In this document: in pieces, positions 37,678-51,960 of the stretch
Layout: each line of letters begins with the position of its first letter
Numbering within the stretch: the first letter of the stretch is position 1
Assembly (NCBI GenBank): GCA_028564675.1
Contig: JAOVVO010000046.1
Span: 124,001-188,000 of the forward strand
Length of the DNA: 64,000 nt
Source of the DNA: Onchocerca lupi
Taxonomy: Eukaryota; Nematoda; Chromadorea; Rhabditida; Onchocercidae
Direction of reading: 5' to 3'
The notes under the pieces: generated by a model
What the model was told of the DNA's origin: nothing
Seen by the model: only the letters and a program-made list of their open reading frames with translations
Database searches by the model: none
Made by a program: the position numbers and the translations under genes

Positions 37678-40600
37678 CTACAACACTATCTCCAGAATGA
37701 CACATATGAGTCTATCATAATGATAATGCAGTGCATTATCATCTTCAATCTTTGGTTTCAATGGATTATCATATCCTATCAGATTTGCATAATTCTGTCA
37801 TAATGCCAATAAAAAGAATTACAATCGGTTTTTAAGGTGTAAAATATTGAGAAATAAGATTGGGGAACAGTGGGATTACCCGTTCATAGTCACCGATATT
37901 TAAAAAATTCTTGATTAAAAAAACCTTGCGGAAAACTTACACTTGCAATAATCCATTCTAGCCTATAACAAACTAATCCAATTTTTTCACCGTTGGGTGG
38001 ATAACATGCCGCATAATATGCTTCTATAGTTCCGGCGAATATATAACCAAATGAGCCAACTAAGCTGATTAGATAATCCTAAAATTTGTATAGTTCCATG
38101 CAACAAAACAAAGATATTCATAGAAAGAAAAATGGAAAATTGAACATTTCAGAAAGTTTCGTAATAAATGATTTTATTGCAACAATTCATTTCATATCAA
38201 AAGAGAAAATTCAAATGTCTATTTTTCCGCTTTCTAGTTGATTTCATTCGTGATCAATGATCCTATGTCAGGTTACATCATAGATTTCAAATTTTTCCGA
38301 AAAAATTAGAAATCGATTGGGAATGAATATTGATTCAGTGATGAGCTTGTGTAGCAACGAAGAGAAACAGCTAATGAAATGTCAGATTAAATAGGCGATG
38401 AAAATTATCATTAATGTGTGTCTCCAGGTCATCAAACTTTTTCTGCAGAAATTACGACAAAAATGAAATGAATTCTTCCATACGGACGTATTGGAATTCC
38501 CAAATAACTGTCATCAATCTTTTTTTTAAAAAAGAAAGTGAGATAACCAACGAATTTCTGCCATAACAAATATCGATAAGCGAAGCAAATACCAAATAAC
38601 ATAATGAGACACAGCGATGAGAAAGATATGCAAACACCGAGAGCCAAACTTTGCCATTGAGTTTGTGTCATTTTGACAAATTCATAGAAGGACATTTCAC
38701 GCATTGGAGCAAGTATGAGTCCCATTGTGGCCACTCCAAGCAGCTTAATCGACTTTTGTAAATAAAAATAATCACCAAATCTTAAGACATGATAATACAG
38801 AAGAAAAATAATGATAATTCTTGGCATGTGATTCTTTTTTGCAATTTTAATAATTAAGCAGAAATGATTCGAAATAATTCTGATCGATCTTACTGATTGA
38901 TAATAACGACAGAAGACATTATACCGTAGAAATAAATTCAATCCTTCAATAAAACTTTTAGAGTACCTAAACAAAAGACGACACTTTTTTTTTGTCGTAC
39001 ATTATAGAATGATGTGTAGAAAATTCGCTAATATTCAATTATTACTACTTCAAGTATTTTAGTGATAATACTTTCTTTTTCCGAGCTATTATCATTTACT
39101 AATTGGTGCTTTTTGAGTTAACCTAATCTGAAATAGTATTCAGTAATCAAAAACAGATGTAATGGGAAGTAATAAATAAAAAAGAGATGTATTAAATTTG
39201 ATAGTTTAGTTTCTTTTAATCAATCAAATTACCCAAAAATTAGTAAAATTACCAACCAATTCGATCATCTTAACAGTGATTCTCATCATAATGGAATATC
39301 GTTTGCCGTATTTCGTTGTTCTGACAGTATTCATAATACTTGGAGGATAGGTTGCATAACTTGGCGCATAGTATGGTCGGATTCGTCTCAGTGCAATCGG
39401 TTGCATATTTAAATGAACTGAATAATTAATTAAAATTCTATGTGATTCTTTCCATTTTCTTTGTAATCACAACAATTTACCATTCCTTTTCGAATTTTTG
39501 AAATATATATGCGAAATACTTTTACCTCTATACAATCCATGATAGTAATGAGATTGTCGATCGATTGGATTACTATCAAATTTTGATTCCTACAAAAGAG
39601 ATAACTTTTAAATATTCTTTTAACTTTGACATATTTAAAAAGATTTACTAATTCTAACCGGATATGTTTGTATTCGGCCAGAAGATTCTTTCTTTTTTCG
39701 ATACATTGGCCACTTTCTAGCATCTTTCCAAGGACCAGAATAACTTCTAAATGAATAATTGGCATTATGCAAATCTTAATAATTAGAATCACAATAGAAT
39801 TATATAATGGAAAAATATTGAAAGCAGTTCAATTGCAGTGAAGGAAGGAACCTATATTCTCTTGAATCAAAGAAATGTGGATTGATCGCATGACTATGAT
39901 TTCGTTTGGTGTACATCATCTCATACATCTTCGGCGGTACAGTTCGTATCGGTTCGGTTCTAAAGGGAAAATTAGCCGAAAATCTTTGAAATAAGCAAAT
40001 AAATTTCAAATAATTTTCGAAATATTTGTGCCATATTCCATGTACGATATATACACAAATGGCACTGATAAAAATATTGCAACAATTTCTCGCAATCATT
40101 CACAGGCACGTAATTTCTCATGACTAGCCGATTAATTGGTTATTGCAATATCAACATTTACGTGCATCAAGAAAAGAGAAGTAAAATTTTCAACATTCTT
40201 AAAATCTTTTTATGAAGACTTTGAAAAGATGAAATTAAACACTTATTTAATTCATAATAGAAAAATCTAGAAACCTAGATCGTCGATAGAATACAGGACT
40301 AATATCGAATTGTAAATAACTTCGATAATTTGCATTTTTGCTAGAATTAGCACCATCATAATAGGTACTCATTATATCGCGATCTAAAAAAGAAAGTAAA
40401 ACCAAAGGAAATTCCAAAACAAAAAGCATTGCAAGAAAGAATGTAAGAGTTGTTAGCTTCGAGAAAATTCAAGAGTAAATATACCATAATTCTTGTTTTT
40501 TTTGAAGTATGTTTCTGGGAAATGCAAACATTTTCAGAGCCATTAGTCACTTTTCGAATTATATTTTTGGATTATTGATAATGAAACCGATGTCTTTCGT

Positions 40601-40804
40601 ATCTTCCGCTGATTCACTTATGAATCAGCGGAGGAATTTTTTAATTTATAATTTCAAGAATTTTTCAATGTTTCAGTAAGAAAAATTACCATTAATAGGA
40701 TTAATAAAATAGGATACATAATTAGAATAATTAGGAAGTGCGGTAGGAACGGAAGCAGTAATAGCAGTAGTATTTGATTGAAGATAGGTAGGATTGTTAC
40801 ACAT
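37678..40804 (-). CDS. Tyrosine-rich multi-pass membrane protein, possibly MARVEL-type, 9 exons
   Basis: Exons (high to low): 40690-40804, 40275-40383, 39852-39959, 39659-39746, 39526-39589, 39257-39417, 38552-38752, 37941-38078 and 37678-37794. All are GT-AG with consistent phases, total 366 codons plus TAG. Residues 1 to about 215 are hydrophilic and rich in Tyr, Ser, Arg and Asn (STYYDGANSSKNANYRSY, RRIRPYYAPSYATYPPS), with no signal peptide, so probably cytosolic. Hydrophobic segments follow: LSIKLLGVATMGLILAPM, SLALGVCISFSSLCLIMLFG, and DYLISLVGSFGYIFAGTIEA, with a weak fourth around LVCYRLEWIIAS. A long tail plus a compact four-segment bundle fits MARVEL proteins (occludin/synaptophysin/CKLF-like), but I see no decisive signature. 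The CTCTGCAG acceptor at about 40895 upstream of Met 40804 may be a trans-splice site. Confidence 0.62.
40605..40632. repeat. Perfect 12-bp hairpin in intron 1 of the membrane-protein gene
   Basis: TCCGCTGATTCA (40605-40616) and its reverse complement (40621-40632) are separated by 4 nt. More GC-rich than its surroundings. Confidence 0.75.
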
Positions 40805-43800
40805 TGTCAACGATGTCAGATCGAGATGATGATGATAGAGATGGATGTCAGTGCTAGTGTCACCATTGGTGTCACCACTTAAATGTACAAATAATTGAAG
40901 ATTCTGCAGAGCATATATCCGAAAAATTGAATAGTTGAATAGAGTTAAGAACAGAGAATAGCAAAGACATTTCAAATACTTCAATTACAAACGATAAAAC
41001 AGTTAAATAATTTCGAGACACCGTATTCTGGAATGTAAGTCGTCTGACATCTTTCTGATGATGTCATCGCATAATTTTTTATCATTTTTCTACGATCATA
41101 TTTATCAGTATTTTAATTTGAAGCTTTTCTTCATTCTCTTTGGAGATAGAATCACTCGACTTTCATATATAAATTATTTAAGAAAGGATAGATCGGCTGG
41201 AAATCGATTTAAATTTATAAGTTGTTAATAAGCACATGACCACAATTCTGCACTTACCAACGAACTTGAATGTATTCAATTGAATGGATAGATGGCTGGT
41301 AATAATTGAGAAAAAAAGATTTATCAAACTTTTTTTATGAAGTCCAGTCCAAAAAAAAAAAGCTTTAAAAAATGAATTCAAGGAAGAATTTCCAAATATG
41401 TTAATAAAAAAAAAAAACTTTTTCTCAAGTGAGTCAAAATACACATTGCAGTTTTCGGGTTCAAGCTAATATGTTTGCTTTATAAGATTAACAAATAACG
41501 AAAGATTCAATCATTTCGATCAAGAGAAAACTATTCGAAAAAATCAGATAAAACAGTAAAAACATTGCCAGAGGGTAATATATAATGTTTTAATAAGCCG
41601 AGATATTACTACAAAAATTTTTTTCGATTGATGGCATCGTCGAGAGCTTAAATTATTTTACATTTTTTTTTTAATTATTTTTCTTTTTGATTGAATGCTT
41701 TAAGATTTATATATTTCCATATAGCGAATAGCAAAAAAAAAAAAAAAAGTGCTCTAAATTAATCAATCCATCATTATCATTATCATTTATTCCTGTTCTC
41801 ATTTTCCATTTCTTTCTTCATTGGATAAAAAACAAGCAAAATCATCTCTTTTTGAAATGTTGATGGATGAACGATGATGACGAGTTATTTTATGGCTTTA
41901 AAAAGAAAAAAAAAAAAAAAAAGTAATGTTGAGTAATGATATCAAAGGAAGGGAACGCGACAGGTGCAAAGGAATAAATGTTTTATCGACTATTTGTTAA
42001 CTGATGACAGTTTGTCTGCGGGGTTACACTGATGAACAAATTACTATAATTGTTTAAAAAAAAAAAGAAAATTGATTTTTCATAAAAATTTGAACAAAAA
42101 ATTCGTTCAATTGTCAGGTATCTACGAAGAATTACTTTTTCTGCATTTATTTGATGGTTTTCGTCGGGTGTGGTATTAATTTTGATTTCGATGGTTATTT
42201 CACATAAAAAAAAAAAAAAAACAAAAACAAAAGAAAAAGCAAGAATTACAATTTTTTCTTCATACGAGCTAAATAAAATATATTATTTTAAGTGCATTAG
42301 TTCGAAACGCCATAATTTTCTTCAAATACAATCTTTATCATTCTCCCCTATTCTGCTGCCAATAAATTATCCAGATTCAATCAACTCCACAAAAGTGTCA
42401 CAGCTAAAAATTTATTACCATTTATCGATCATCAGCGTTAACTCAAAAACTAACTCTTTAACTCATCAGCTTTTCAATTTTTCCGCTTCTTTTCATTCTG
42501 TTCTTACGCATTTCCGGAGATTGATATTGAGTGGGATTTCGCATATGAAAAAAGCAAATTAAAAATTGAAATCAAATACTGTTCGGAGAAGTTTTTAATT
42601 CATTTTTTAGTTAGTTTGTTACTAATCGTAAATGGAAATCAGGAACAGATTTTGACAAATTTTGAAAATATTGTAGTTCTTCTGAAGCAAAAATAAGGTC
42701 TGTATAAGGTAGAAATCCTTTCATTTGAAAGATGAAAATATGAAGGAAGTGACATTGAAAAAGTCGAATTCCTTGTTAATTCATTATATGAAACTTACAG
42801 AAAACTAATATATAGCTTAATTTCGATACTTTCAGATTATTAGATATTCGCAAAAGTATTTTCAGTTTTCAAATTTGAACAGTGATTGGAGATTCAATAA
42901 TTTTACGAAGTGTCTTAGGATTACCTACAAATGTCGCCCCATATCATTTCATCTTCTCATGTTTAAATTGTCAAATGTAATTTTAACTTTCAATCAGTTA
43001 TAAACTTGATTTTGCGAGAATGAAGAATTAGCAAGAGCGAATTGTTCTAAGTGTAAAATTAATTTCCGCTAAAGGCCTTTTGCAAGATTTAAGAGCTTTT
43101 CCTTAGACTAAATTGCACAAACACTTCTTTTAGTTTATTTGTATTTGAGTACATCGAATATCCATCCGGTATGAAGTTTGTACAGCCAAAGTTCACTTTT
43201 TAAATTAAGACGGATAAATAGTGTGCATAAATGTTGAATTTTATGACATCTGCAGTGTATCACAAACATTTGGGCATGAAGATAATTTCAAAATTTTCGC
43301 CGAATATCGAGTCTGAGGCTGCATAAAAAATATGATAACAGAAATTAATTCAGTTTTGTTTAATCAAGACTGTTTAATTATCAAATTCATAGATAACGGA
43401 CTTAGTCGCTAAGAAGAATAGCGTTTTTTCTGTCCTTCTGAAGTTTTCAAAAATATATCCATTGAAAATCAAAACAATTCATTGCAGTTAGCAACGGTGT
43501 ATATTTGCAATTAATTAATTAATAAAAATGTTGAATGGACTTCTGTTGCGTTTTTTGTTGCAGAAACAAATAAATATGTCTTGAAGTATCGATTAGCAAA
43601 CTGATGACCTTTGATTTGCATAAAATATCAAAATTGGCATGAAAAAAATACGGCGCAGGCTGATACCCCCTGCCAATCACAACATTATTTCAAGAGGATG
43701 AGAACGTATATCCTTCGATAGGAAAGATTATCGTGGGAGAAGAGTAAAGAAATGCGGGAAGGAGACAACTGGTGGGAATTGAGATGACAATTTGTTATGA

Positions 43801-46800
43801 TGAAACTCGTAAAAGAAAAAAACAACTTTTACAGATCTGATTCAGAAGTATGGAATTTTCGGTCAATTGAAGAGAAACTAAATAACCAGTTTTCAGTTAA
43901 AATGTTGATGCTAAACCAAATCTCTGTACTTTTGTTGTCTCAGACTTTAAATAACTTATCAAAAGTTGCCGAATAGCAACGTAAATATTTGTCTTTTGCA
44001 TATTTTTCCAAATTAAGATAGTCGTTTTGTAATTATTAATTTAAACATCAAGGATGAGCTTGAAGTTAGAACTTGTTCATGCAACGTTTCAGATGAACGC
44101 AATGATTAATACTGATAAGTTTGCCTCTTGAAGCCTTTTGTTCTCAACTGTTCGGAATTACCAAAAAATACTGATCAAATCAAAATTTAAAAAAATATAG
44201 GAAAAAAGAAAAAATGTAAAAAATAAATTGTCTATCTAATGTTTTCAAAAAAAAAAAAAATATCATGAAGGTTGAAAAAATTTTAATGGAACTGGGCAGA
44301 AAACTGCAAGAAGTGCTCATTTCGAAATGAAAGGAACTTATTTAAGTTCTAAGCATTTGGGAATCAGTACGAAAAGATCAAGATTTTTGTGACCAAGAAT
44401 GAAGCACTACTCACTTTATAACAAATGGAAATATAGCACTGGTTTGAATTAGAAGAGAAATTATGAATGATTTCAGATTATTGATCTGTCACTTCCTTTT
44501 AATTTCTAATGCGAAAAGTTGTTGGGCACACAAATTGAGGGATTCTCAGCATTATTGCAGTATTTATTAAATATTGAAAAAGAAAGGACGAAAATAAAAG
44601 TTATGATTGTATTACAGTGCTTTCCTAATGATATATTTGGTGTTAGAGGTTACAATCAATGCAATTTACAGTATTGCATTCAATACAGCGAATGAAATAA
44701 CTCATCCGAATGACTAGGTTTACTGTAAAAAAAGGAGGGATATTAGGTCTATTGTAAAATATTCTACCAATCAGTGTTGAATACGATATCATTAGTATTT
44801 ACCATCCCTTATCAGTCATTCATACTAATTAGTGGGATTATACTAATTCGTGAGATTATATGCATAGGATGGGATTAAAAAATATCTAATTTTAAAAACA
44901 AAAAATACCACAGTGTTTCTCACAATGTCCCTTTGAAATCTTTTGCATTCAACTGAAATCAATTAAACTGCGATAATTTTTTTATTGTGGGAAATATCGC
45001 TAAAATCACTAAAACCGTTCAATCATTCAGTTCATTTCATATACTGCTAATCTATCAAATTGTAAAAAGATCTGGACATTAATTTTTAAAAGAAATTTGG
45101 TCTAAAATTTAAAAATTTGTTTAGCTCAAGAGAAATTTGCTTGATAAATCAAAGGATAAGAAGGAGAGAATCATTTTTTAGATTTATGATTTAGAGCAAT
45201 ATATTTGTAAGAAGTAGCTGCAGTGAGAGCTCCATGTTTAATAAGATCTAACCGTAAAACAACTCTTGGCATGATTTTTGAAATTCTTGTAATATAAGTC
45301 GAACTTCAAAAAAATTCTCGTAAGGTCATTAGCCAAATAGATAGGTCTTATTAATTATGTTTTTATTGCGTTTGTTCCAAAATATCATGTTGAATTACAA
45401 AATAATATGTAATTAAACAATAAATAATATTTTCTTCACATCAGTATGTATTTTTGTAAATGAAAAATAAATAGAAATGAAGAACTTATGCATCTTTTGC
45501 GACAAAAATCATTGATCTGATTCATTCTCGAGAATGTTCTAGCAGCAATAAAGAAACAGCAATAGTAATAATAAGGAAATAATAAGGGTAATAATGAAGG
45601 TACCAGTAGCCACCGTATAGTCAGATTATTTGGAAGAAACGATATCATGGGTAGCTAGCTGTACAACTGCTTTCGATTTTTTATTTTTTTCTCTTGTAGC
45701 ATAATTTTAACACATTTTTATTAGATGGAATGTGGAACGCATGGAATAATTAGCAGCCTACATAAAATAACCTTTCACCTATCTGTCCAATCATTATTGT
45801 ATCAGATTTAAAGAACAAAAAAATCCGTAAAAACCGTCAATTGCTGAGTAGATTTAAAAGGAAACGATTTGATGGTTGACCTTTCTAAATGTAATGTTAC
45901 ATTATGATAAAGAAGAGAGATACAATAATGATGGGACAAAAAAAAGAAAAAGTTGAAAAAGCCTCGAAAAAATTGGCCAAAGGTGAGATGGGAGATAGTT
46001 AGTTGGAATATTTACGTGATATCAGGATTACTTCATACCGATTCCTTTCATGCCATTCTAGTACATACAAATGAATAGCTGGACCCAGAATAAGCGAAAA
46101 AATCGGATCCCTTTTTTTTTTTTTTTAAAGGAAATCGACATATCAATTTTGCAAATTACCAAAGTTTGTGGTACCTAAAAACTATCGGTCTTTTAGCTTT
46201 TCTTTTTGTTCCATTCTGTTTATTTTTAATTTGTCGTACATCATTGATACTCTGTAAATGAAAATTTTGCGACCTTTCAGCGAACGAATAATAATGCCAA
46301 AATAGTCTCAGTAGATGAGATTTTAAAACTAACATAATAATGAAGAGAGAAGCATCTCAGATTTACCCGTATGTAAACAATGTTTTTGTACTCGAAATTA
46401 TCCGTTACTTGAAATAATGAATGAAGTAAATTTTGACTTGCAAAGAAAACAAATTGTTTGACTTTTTTCCAAAAATTTTTAGAAAGACTGTTATATCTTC
46501 CAGTCAAGCACTATTTGGATTATTGAAAAATCTTCCGAGCCATATTTTTAGGTCATAAGAAAAGAGTTAATAATTTGTTAATTTGCATGCATTTCTAGAT
46601 TCAAGATATGATCTGCAAAGAGAATCACACCATTTATTTCAAAGGACAGCATCTCTTAAAAAGCAACATTTTGATTTTTCATAATGATTGATATTTTGCA
46701 TACGTGAATAGAATGATCAGTTATCGGTAATTGCATATTATGCTATTTTCTAATGAACTCATTCTTCATCCATTATCAAGTAATAAAGAAAACAGAATTA

Positions 46801-49800
46801 TCCAAAAATGTTTACTCGCTTTTCTTTTTCTTCCATGCCAACATGGACATCACAATCCTTTCTGTGTAAATGATACTGCGGATAGATTGATATGATAAAT
46901 AGAAAATGACAGCATATAAAATTGCAATAAAATGATAAATTATATCGTATGAGGATTACATAACTTGACTCAGTTAAGCTTCATCACTACACATCAGAGA
47001 AATTTGGAAAGTTTTAGAGTAAAGTTGTAAAAAATTGGAAACATTAAGTGAATTTTAATGGAAAATGTTATGGAGAAGTCAGAAAATTTTCAAAAAAATG
47101 AAAATGTTTGTTGTAAGGACTGTTTTTTATCTGTTTTTAATTCTCTGCAAACCGATGTACAAAAGAAGTAAAGCTATTACGAATGATATGAACAGTGAAA
47201 GTCGAAATTTAAAAAGCTGAATTCAAGTCTTTTAAATTTGCATCTGAATTATCATCTGATTACTAATAATCAGCATGATCATTAAAAGTAGCAGAGGAAT
47301 GATCCGCACGTTGCTATGCTCAAATTTCTAATATTGTTCTACAAAGGGCAACTCAAAGATTAGTTGCGATATTTTAAATCTCGTTAATTCTGGAATTAAA
47401 TAACCAGTCAGACTTATTTGAAGAATCAATAAATTTTTATGCGAAAAATCTGGTGAATACACCATAGCTAGAATAGTAGTAGCAAAGAAAAAGTCGCAAT
47501 GGTAGTATGACAACAAAAACATCGCATGGTTGCGACGGAATCATAATTTTGAGAACAAAGTCAAGTAAACCATTTACGACAAAAACATTCATGTTTTTTT
47601 TTCGTTGGACTTGTCTGGGATTATTAAAATTTTACACCATAAAATCATTTCATGCCATTGTAAATTGAATTACGAGGTCGTAGAGAGATGTTTGAAGGAC
47701 ACTGGAGCTTTAATTGTCCTGAACAAATGATTAAGATTTAGGGTTCAACTGATTCTGATTCGCACCAGAAAATCATGAATGCTGAGCGAATAATTCTTCT
47801 ATGATTCATTCGTAATTATTATCGTTATAATTATCAATAAAAATTTTTCAATTTTATGCTCTGCAAACTATTCCAAATGGATAAACAATTTGTTAAAGCA
47901 TTTTTGCAAATATGAGTTAGTAATATAGAAAAAAGAATAAAATGTATATCTCATTTCATTTAAAAATTGAATGTGAATGAAACTTTTATTGAATTAATCT
48001 AACAAAAGAATATATTTTTAAAAAGAGTTGAGATATAGTCAAGGAACACGTTTTTTAGTCCATATTGATGCCCATAACAAATTTGGGAAGTGAGAGGAGA
48101 AATTTGTATAAATCCATCTTACACCACAATACACTCATAATTTATTTGGAAATTGAAAAATAATTAGCAATAAATTGTCGTTGATCAATTGATCTCTACG
48201 GGCAAAACATTTAGTTATTTTGTTTACATGGTAATTTTGTGAGGATAATTGCAAGCAAATAGGTACCGCTCTTTTTAATGCCGCTACTATTACACGGACT
48301 GCTTAATTATCGCTATTTAAAATTCATCCAGTATTAAATTGCAGATATGAGAATAAAATTTAGTTAATATAAACTCTGAGAATTGAGGTTTGATTTAGCA
48401 ATTCAGAAATCTCTTGGAAGATAGCTAGGGATCAGTGTGATTTGCCAATTTTCCATTTTCAGAAACGGCGATGGTAAATGTTTAAACTGAGATATTTTGA
48501 CAAAAATGTCATTGTTTATACGTTAAAGAGGCCAGGAATAATTTGACATCGGCAAGTTTACGACGGAGCAATATTGACTCGAAAAAATATATGTGCAAAT
48601 TTTATTAAATTTTTGTTATTTGGTTTAAGCTGATTTCCTAGAAACTTGCTTTTTGATGACTTAATGTGATTAAAAAAATGCCGTCGTTTTGCATCAAATT
48701 TCGAAGTGCTCGAGACTATAGGATCAAGATCAGAAAAATATAAAACCTGGACAGCTAGAGTTCTTGGCTATGTCCTGATTGCCAGGCTCGCTTATGGCAC
48801 CGCATTTTTATTTCGTACAGACGAAATCGCAAGCTTAACAATTTTGTATCAATAATTGAATCATCTTATGAAAATGGCAAATGTTTCGAATTCGTTCCGA
48901 ATCGTTCCGAATATCTGAGAATCAAGGAATCTTTAAACATGTCATATTTTAGAATACCATCAGGAAGATTTCCCACGCTAAGAGAATCGATATTGATTGC
49001 TAAAGTTTAAAAAGCGATGAATTTCATAAAAAATTTTCATCATTTTTTTTATGATTGTTGCTAATGCTGTTCAAAAGAAAAAAAACAAAAACAAAAAATT
49101 TTTTTAATGTGCGAGGCACTATACTAGAAAAGAAAGAAGAGATCGGTTCTAATTTTCCCACTTTTATGTTCTACAATCATTTATATAAATTTAATTAATC
49201 CTAAAAAGAAAATGCTGGATTGGGAAAAAATGGAGCAAAAAATGCTATTAAGCAAAATAGAAATCTACAAATTAATTTTCAATTTCCGTGAAATTTTCTT
49301 CTCTTACTTTTACTATAAACAAAACGAATATCATTTACCATATCGTACCATTTTCATCATTTATCATTATCGTCACTCTAATTTGTGTTCATCATATCAC
49401 ATCATTTTTGTTAGAAAGTAAAAAGGTTATGGCAACTGAGATATGTTTTTCTCAACCATTAGTAACAAAAAATAGGAAATCATATAATGTAAATCGAAAT
49501 AAATATTACCACACACTTCATTTTCAGTATAAACTTGGAAACAAATAAGAATATTGGGATGAAACTTTGGGTAAGTTGAGAAGACAGAGCTATAAATTAG
49601 TGCAAAAATCGATTTTACTGAATTACCTAAAGTGATCATGGGAAAATATTAGATGGAATATGTTTAATTGATATCGACAGAGTCGATGCAACACTTCTCG
49701 ACAATATGTAACTATGCGTTTTGTCGAATAGTTTTCGATGATTACAAAAATTAATAAAGACATTAATTAGCTAATGTTGATTTTGGAAAATGCTGAAGAC

Positions 49801-51320
49801 AATGAGATTTTCATTACTAGTAGTAATAAAAATAGAATTTTTGCGATTTTTATTTATTTTCTTGAAATCGTTTCCACTTTTCGATTAACCAGTTCAACAT
49901 CGAGTAGAAAATAACGATTCTATTATTCTTTGATAATCATATAATCGAGCAAAAAAGAAAGGACAGACTATTAATATATTAATTAAGGATGATGCAAAAT
50001 TATTCCATCGAACATCTTTATTTCTACCACAAAAATAAATTTTTCTGGTAACTATAAAAGGAAAAATATGTGATTTTTTTATCCTTTAAAAATATTTTGT
50101 AATATTTTGCATATGTAAACATAGTGATTCTTAGGATATTATCAGCTCTTGAACTAGAACTTCATTCTGAAAGATTGCAGCTCGAAATTCGAATTGTACT
50201 AAAAAGAAGAAGAAATGTCCTGTCGAAGATAGTTTTAAAAATTATGAGATTAATGAAGCGAAGCTGTTCACTAAGGTTTAAATTCATTTACTTAATTTTA
50301 CTTTGGTAGAATTTTTTTCACGAAAAATTACATTTCTTTGCAAGAACACTGCTTCGGTCACTCACACATTTGTGACGTGTTACGCTCCAGTTTCGTTTTC
50401 TTAATTAGCGTCTGAAGTTGATGCCTTGACGCTGAAAATGGAATAGACCATAAAATAAAATAGAACAAAAAAAGCATAGAACATAAAATAGGATTTCACT
50501 TCAAAATAAACAGCTGTAAGTTTGCATAGGTAAACAAAGATCAATAAAATGCGAGATCAGACAAAGTCACTAGCAGTTCATTCAGCAGTGATACGTGGAA
50601 AAACTGATGAAATGGAGTTGTGTGTCAAAGATTGGAACGAACTATGTCAGTCTGCTTTCCATTTGCATCGTGGTATTGTGTCGAATTGTCGCATTCATTA
50701 AATTGCATTGATTGAAATTTTGAATAAATTAAAACAATTTTTTAATTAAAGCAAAAAAGCAAAAGAAACAAATATTTCGATTATTAATTACTGGACAGCT
50801 TGTAAAGGTCGATAAGGTAAATAACTTATTTGTTACCTTTCATTAAATTTCTTCAGAGAAAGCTCCAAAATATTCGAACTTAAAATTTGGGAGAGTGGAA
50901 ATTTTTCATAGGTAGCATTATACTTCTTCTTTACAAATGCTAATTCTAATCTTTTATAAATTTTTAAGTCAAAAAAATGAAAAATCGCAGCGAAAATTAC
51001 ATACATATTTATATTTTTACTCAGATCTCGATTCTGAAGAGACTGATTGCAACAGTAAGATAATTCATTATATCGCCATCATCATTAAGGATCCTGCTGT
51101 GTTCTCGATTAGCCTTTCATAAATTATTCAAAATGAATTCTAGCTATTCTATTATCTAATGATGACTAATCATCAAAAACTCTTCCTTTATCTTTTCGAA
51201 TTCAATTAATAGCTCTTGAAATGAATTCGAATAGCGAATCCCAAAATTTAGATCCGAAATATTTCGTAAAATGTTAAAGTTCTTTGCCTTTTCCAAATAT
51301 TTAGTGCTAGCTGTGGCTAG
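40805..51320. other. Gene-poor region, about 10.5 kb
   Basis: No supported exon on either strand. It contains scattered A/T homopolymers (for example about 41731-41747, 41906-41921 and 42206-42221), a few short open stretches without splice context or family similarity, and small local duplications (CTAATTAGTGGGATTATA with a variant around 44826-44862; CGTTCCGAAT twice near 48892-48912). It flanks the AP-2 gene upstream, so long-range regulatory DNA is possible but not visible from sequence alone. Confidence 0.5.
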
Positions 51321-51960
51321 TCTATATTAATAAAAATGTCTGCTCACCTATTTTTACTGCACATATGTGACAGATTAAAAAAAATAGGTATTTCTACATT
51401 AAAACATGTGCCTATTCGAATGCAGCATTATTTCAAAAGAATTTGAACAGTTACATATTTATTTATATAAATTATTTGTCGACTATTATCTAACAGTATT
51501 AATCGGAGCGTTTTGGCAGGAAACACGTTTATCGTTCCGGCGTTTTGACGGTGAACATGTTCGACCTTATGGACAGGTAAAAAAAATGCAGGTACATTTA
51601 TATAGAAACATGCGCCTATTCAAATGCGACGTTGTATCAAGTTTTCAAAGCAGTTGGTTAAAAATTTGCAACATTATGTAAAGAGCTACAAGAAATTTAC
51701 ATTTATATAGATTATTTGTCGACTATGTTAAGTGTTTTGGCGGGAAATATGTTCCTTCTCTGGCGGTAAACATGTTCATCCTCACGGGCAGGTGAAAAAA
51801 ATATAGGTATATCTATATTAGAAACATGTAACTATTTGAGTGCAATGTTATGTTAAAATTTCAAAGCAATCAGTGAAGAAATTACAGTGTTGTGTGAAAA
51901 GCCACAACGAACAGTTAGTTACATTTTTATTTATATAAATGACTTGGCTGGTGCTTAGAA
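51321..51960. mobile_element. Degenerate ~210-bp tandem array with a rolling-circle-like terminus
   Basis: Begins with TCTATATTAATAAAAATG (51321), the kind of 5' end often seen in non-autonomous Helitron-like elements. About 2.7 diverged units follow (from about 51374, 51577 and 51791). Each repeats a TAAAAAAAATRCAGGT-like start, an AACATGYGCCTATTC block, a WTTATATARATTATTTGTCG block, a GTTTTGGCRGGAAA block and a GGTGAACATGTTC block. No transposase or helicase reading frame is present. Confidence 0.5.

Noticed and set aside
38432..38974. 180-codon continuous open frame on the minus strand
   Set aside because: It is the true membrane-protein exon (38552-38752) read through into both flanking introns; splice sites and phases fit the shorter exon.
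42170..42562. 130-codon Met-initiated open frame
   Set aside because: Low-complexity Lys/Ser/Asn composition, poly-A start, no splice context and no similarity recognised; looks like chance in AT-rich DNA.
49212..49548. Overlapping Met-initiated frames on the plus strand
   Set aside because: Phe/Tyr/Ile/His-rich translations typical of AT-rich spacer; no exon borders and no family resemblance.
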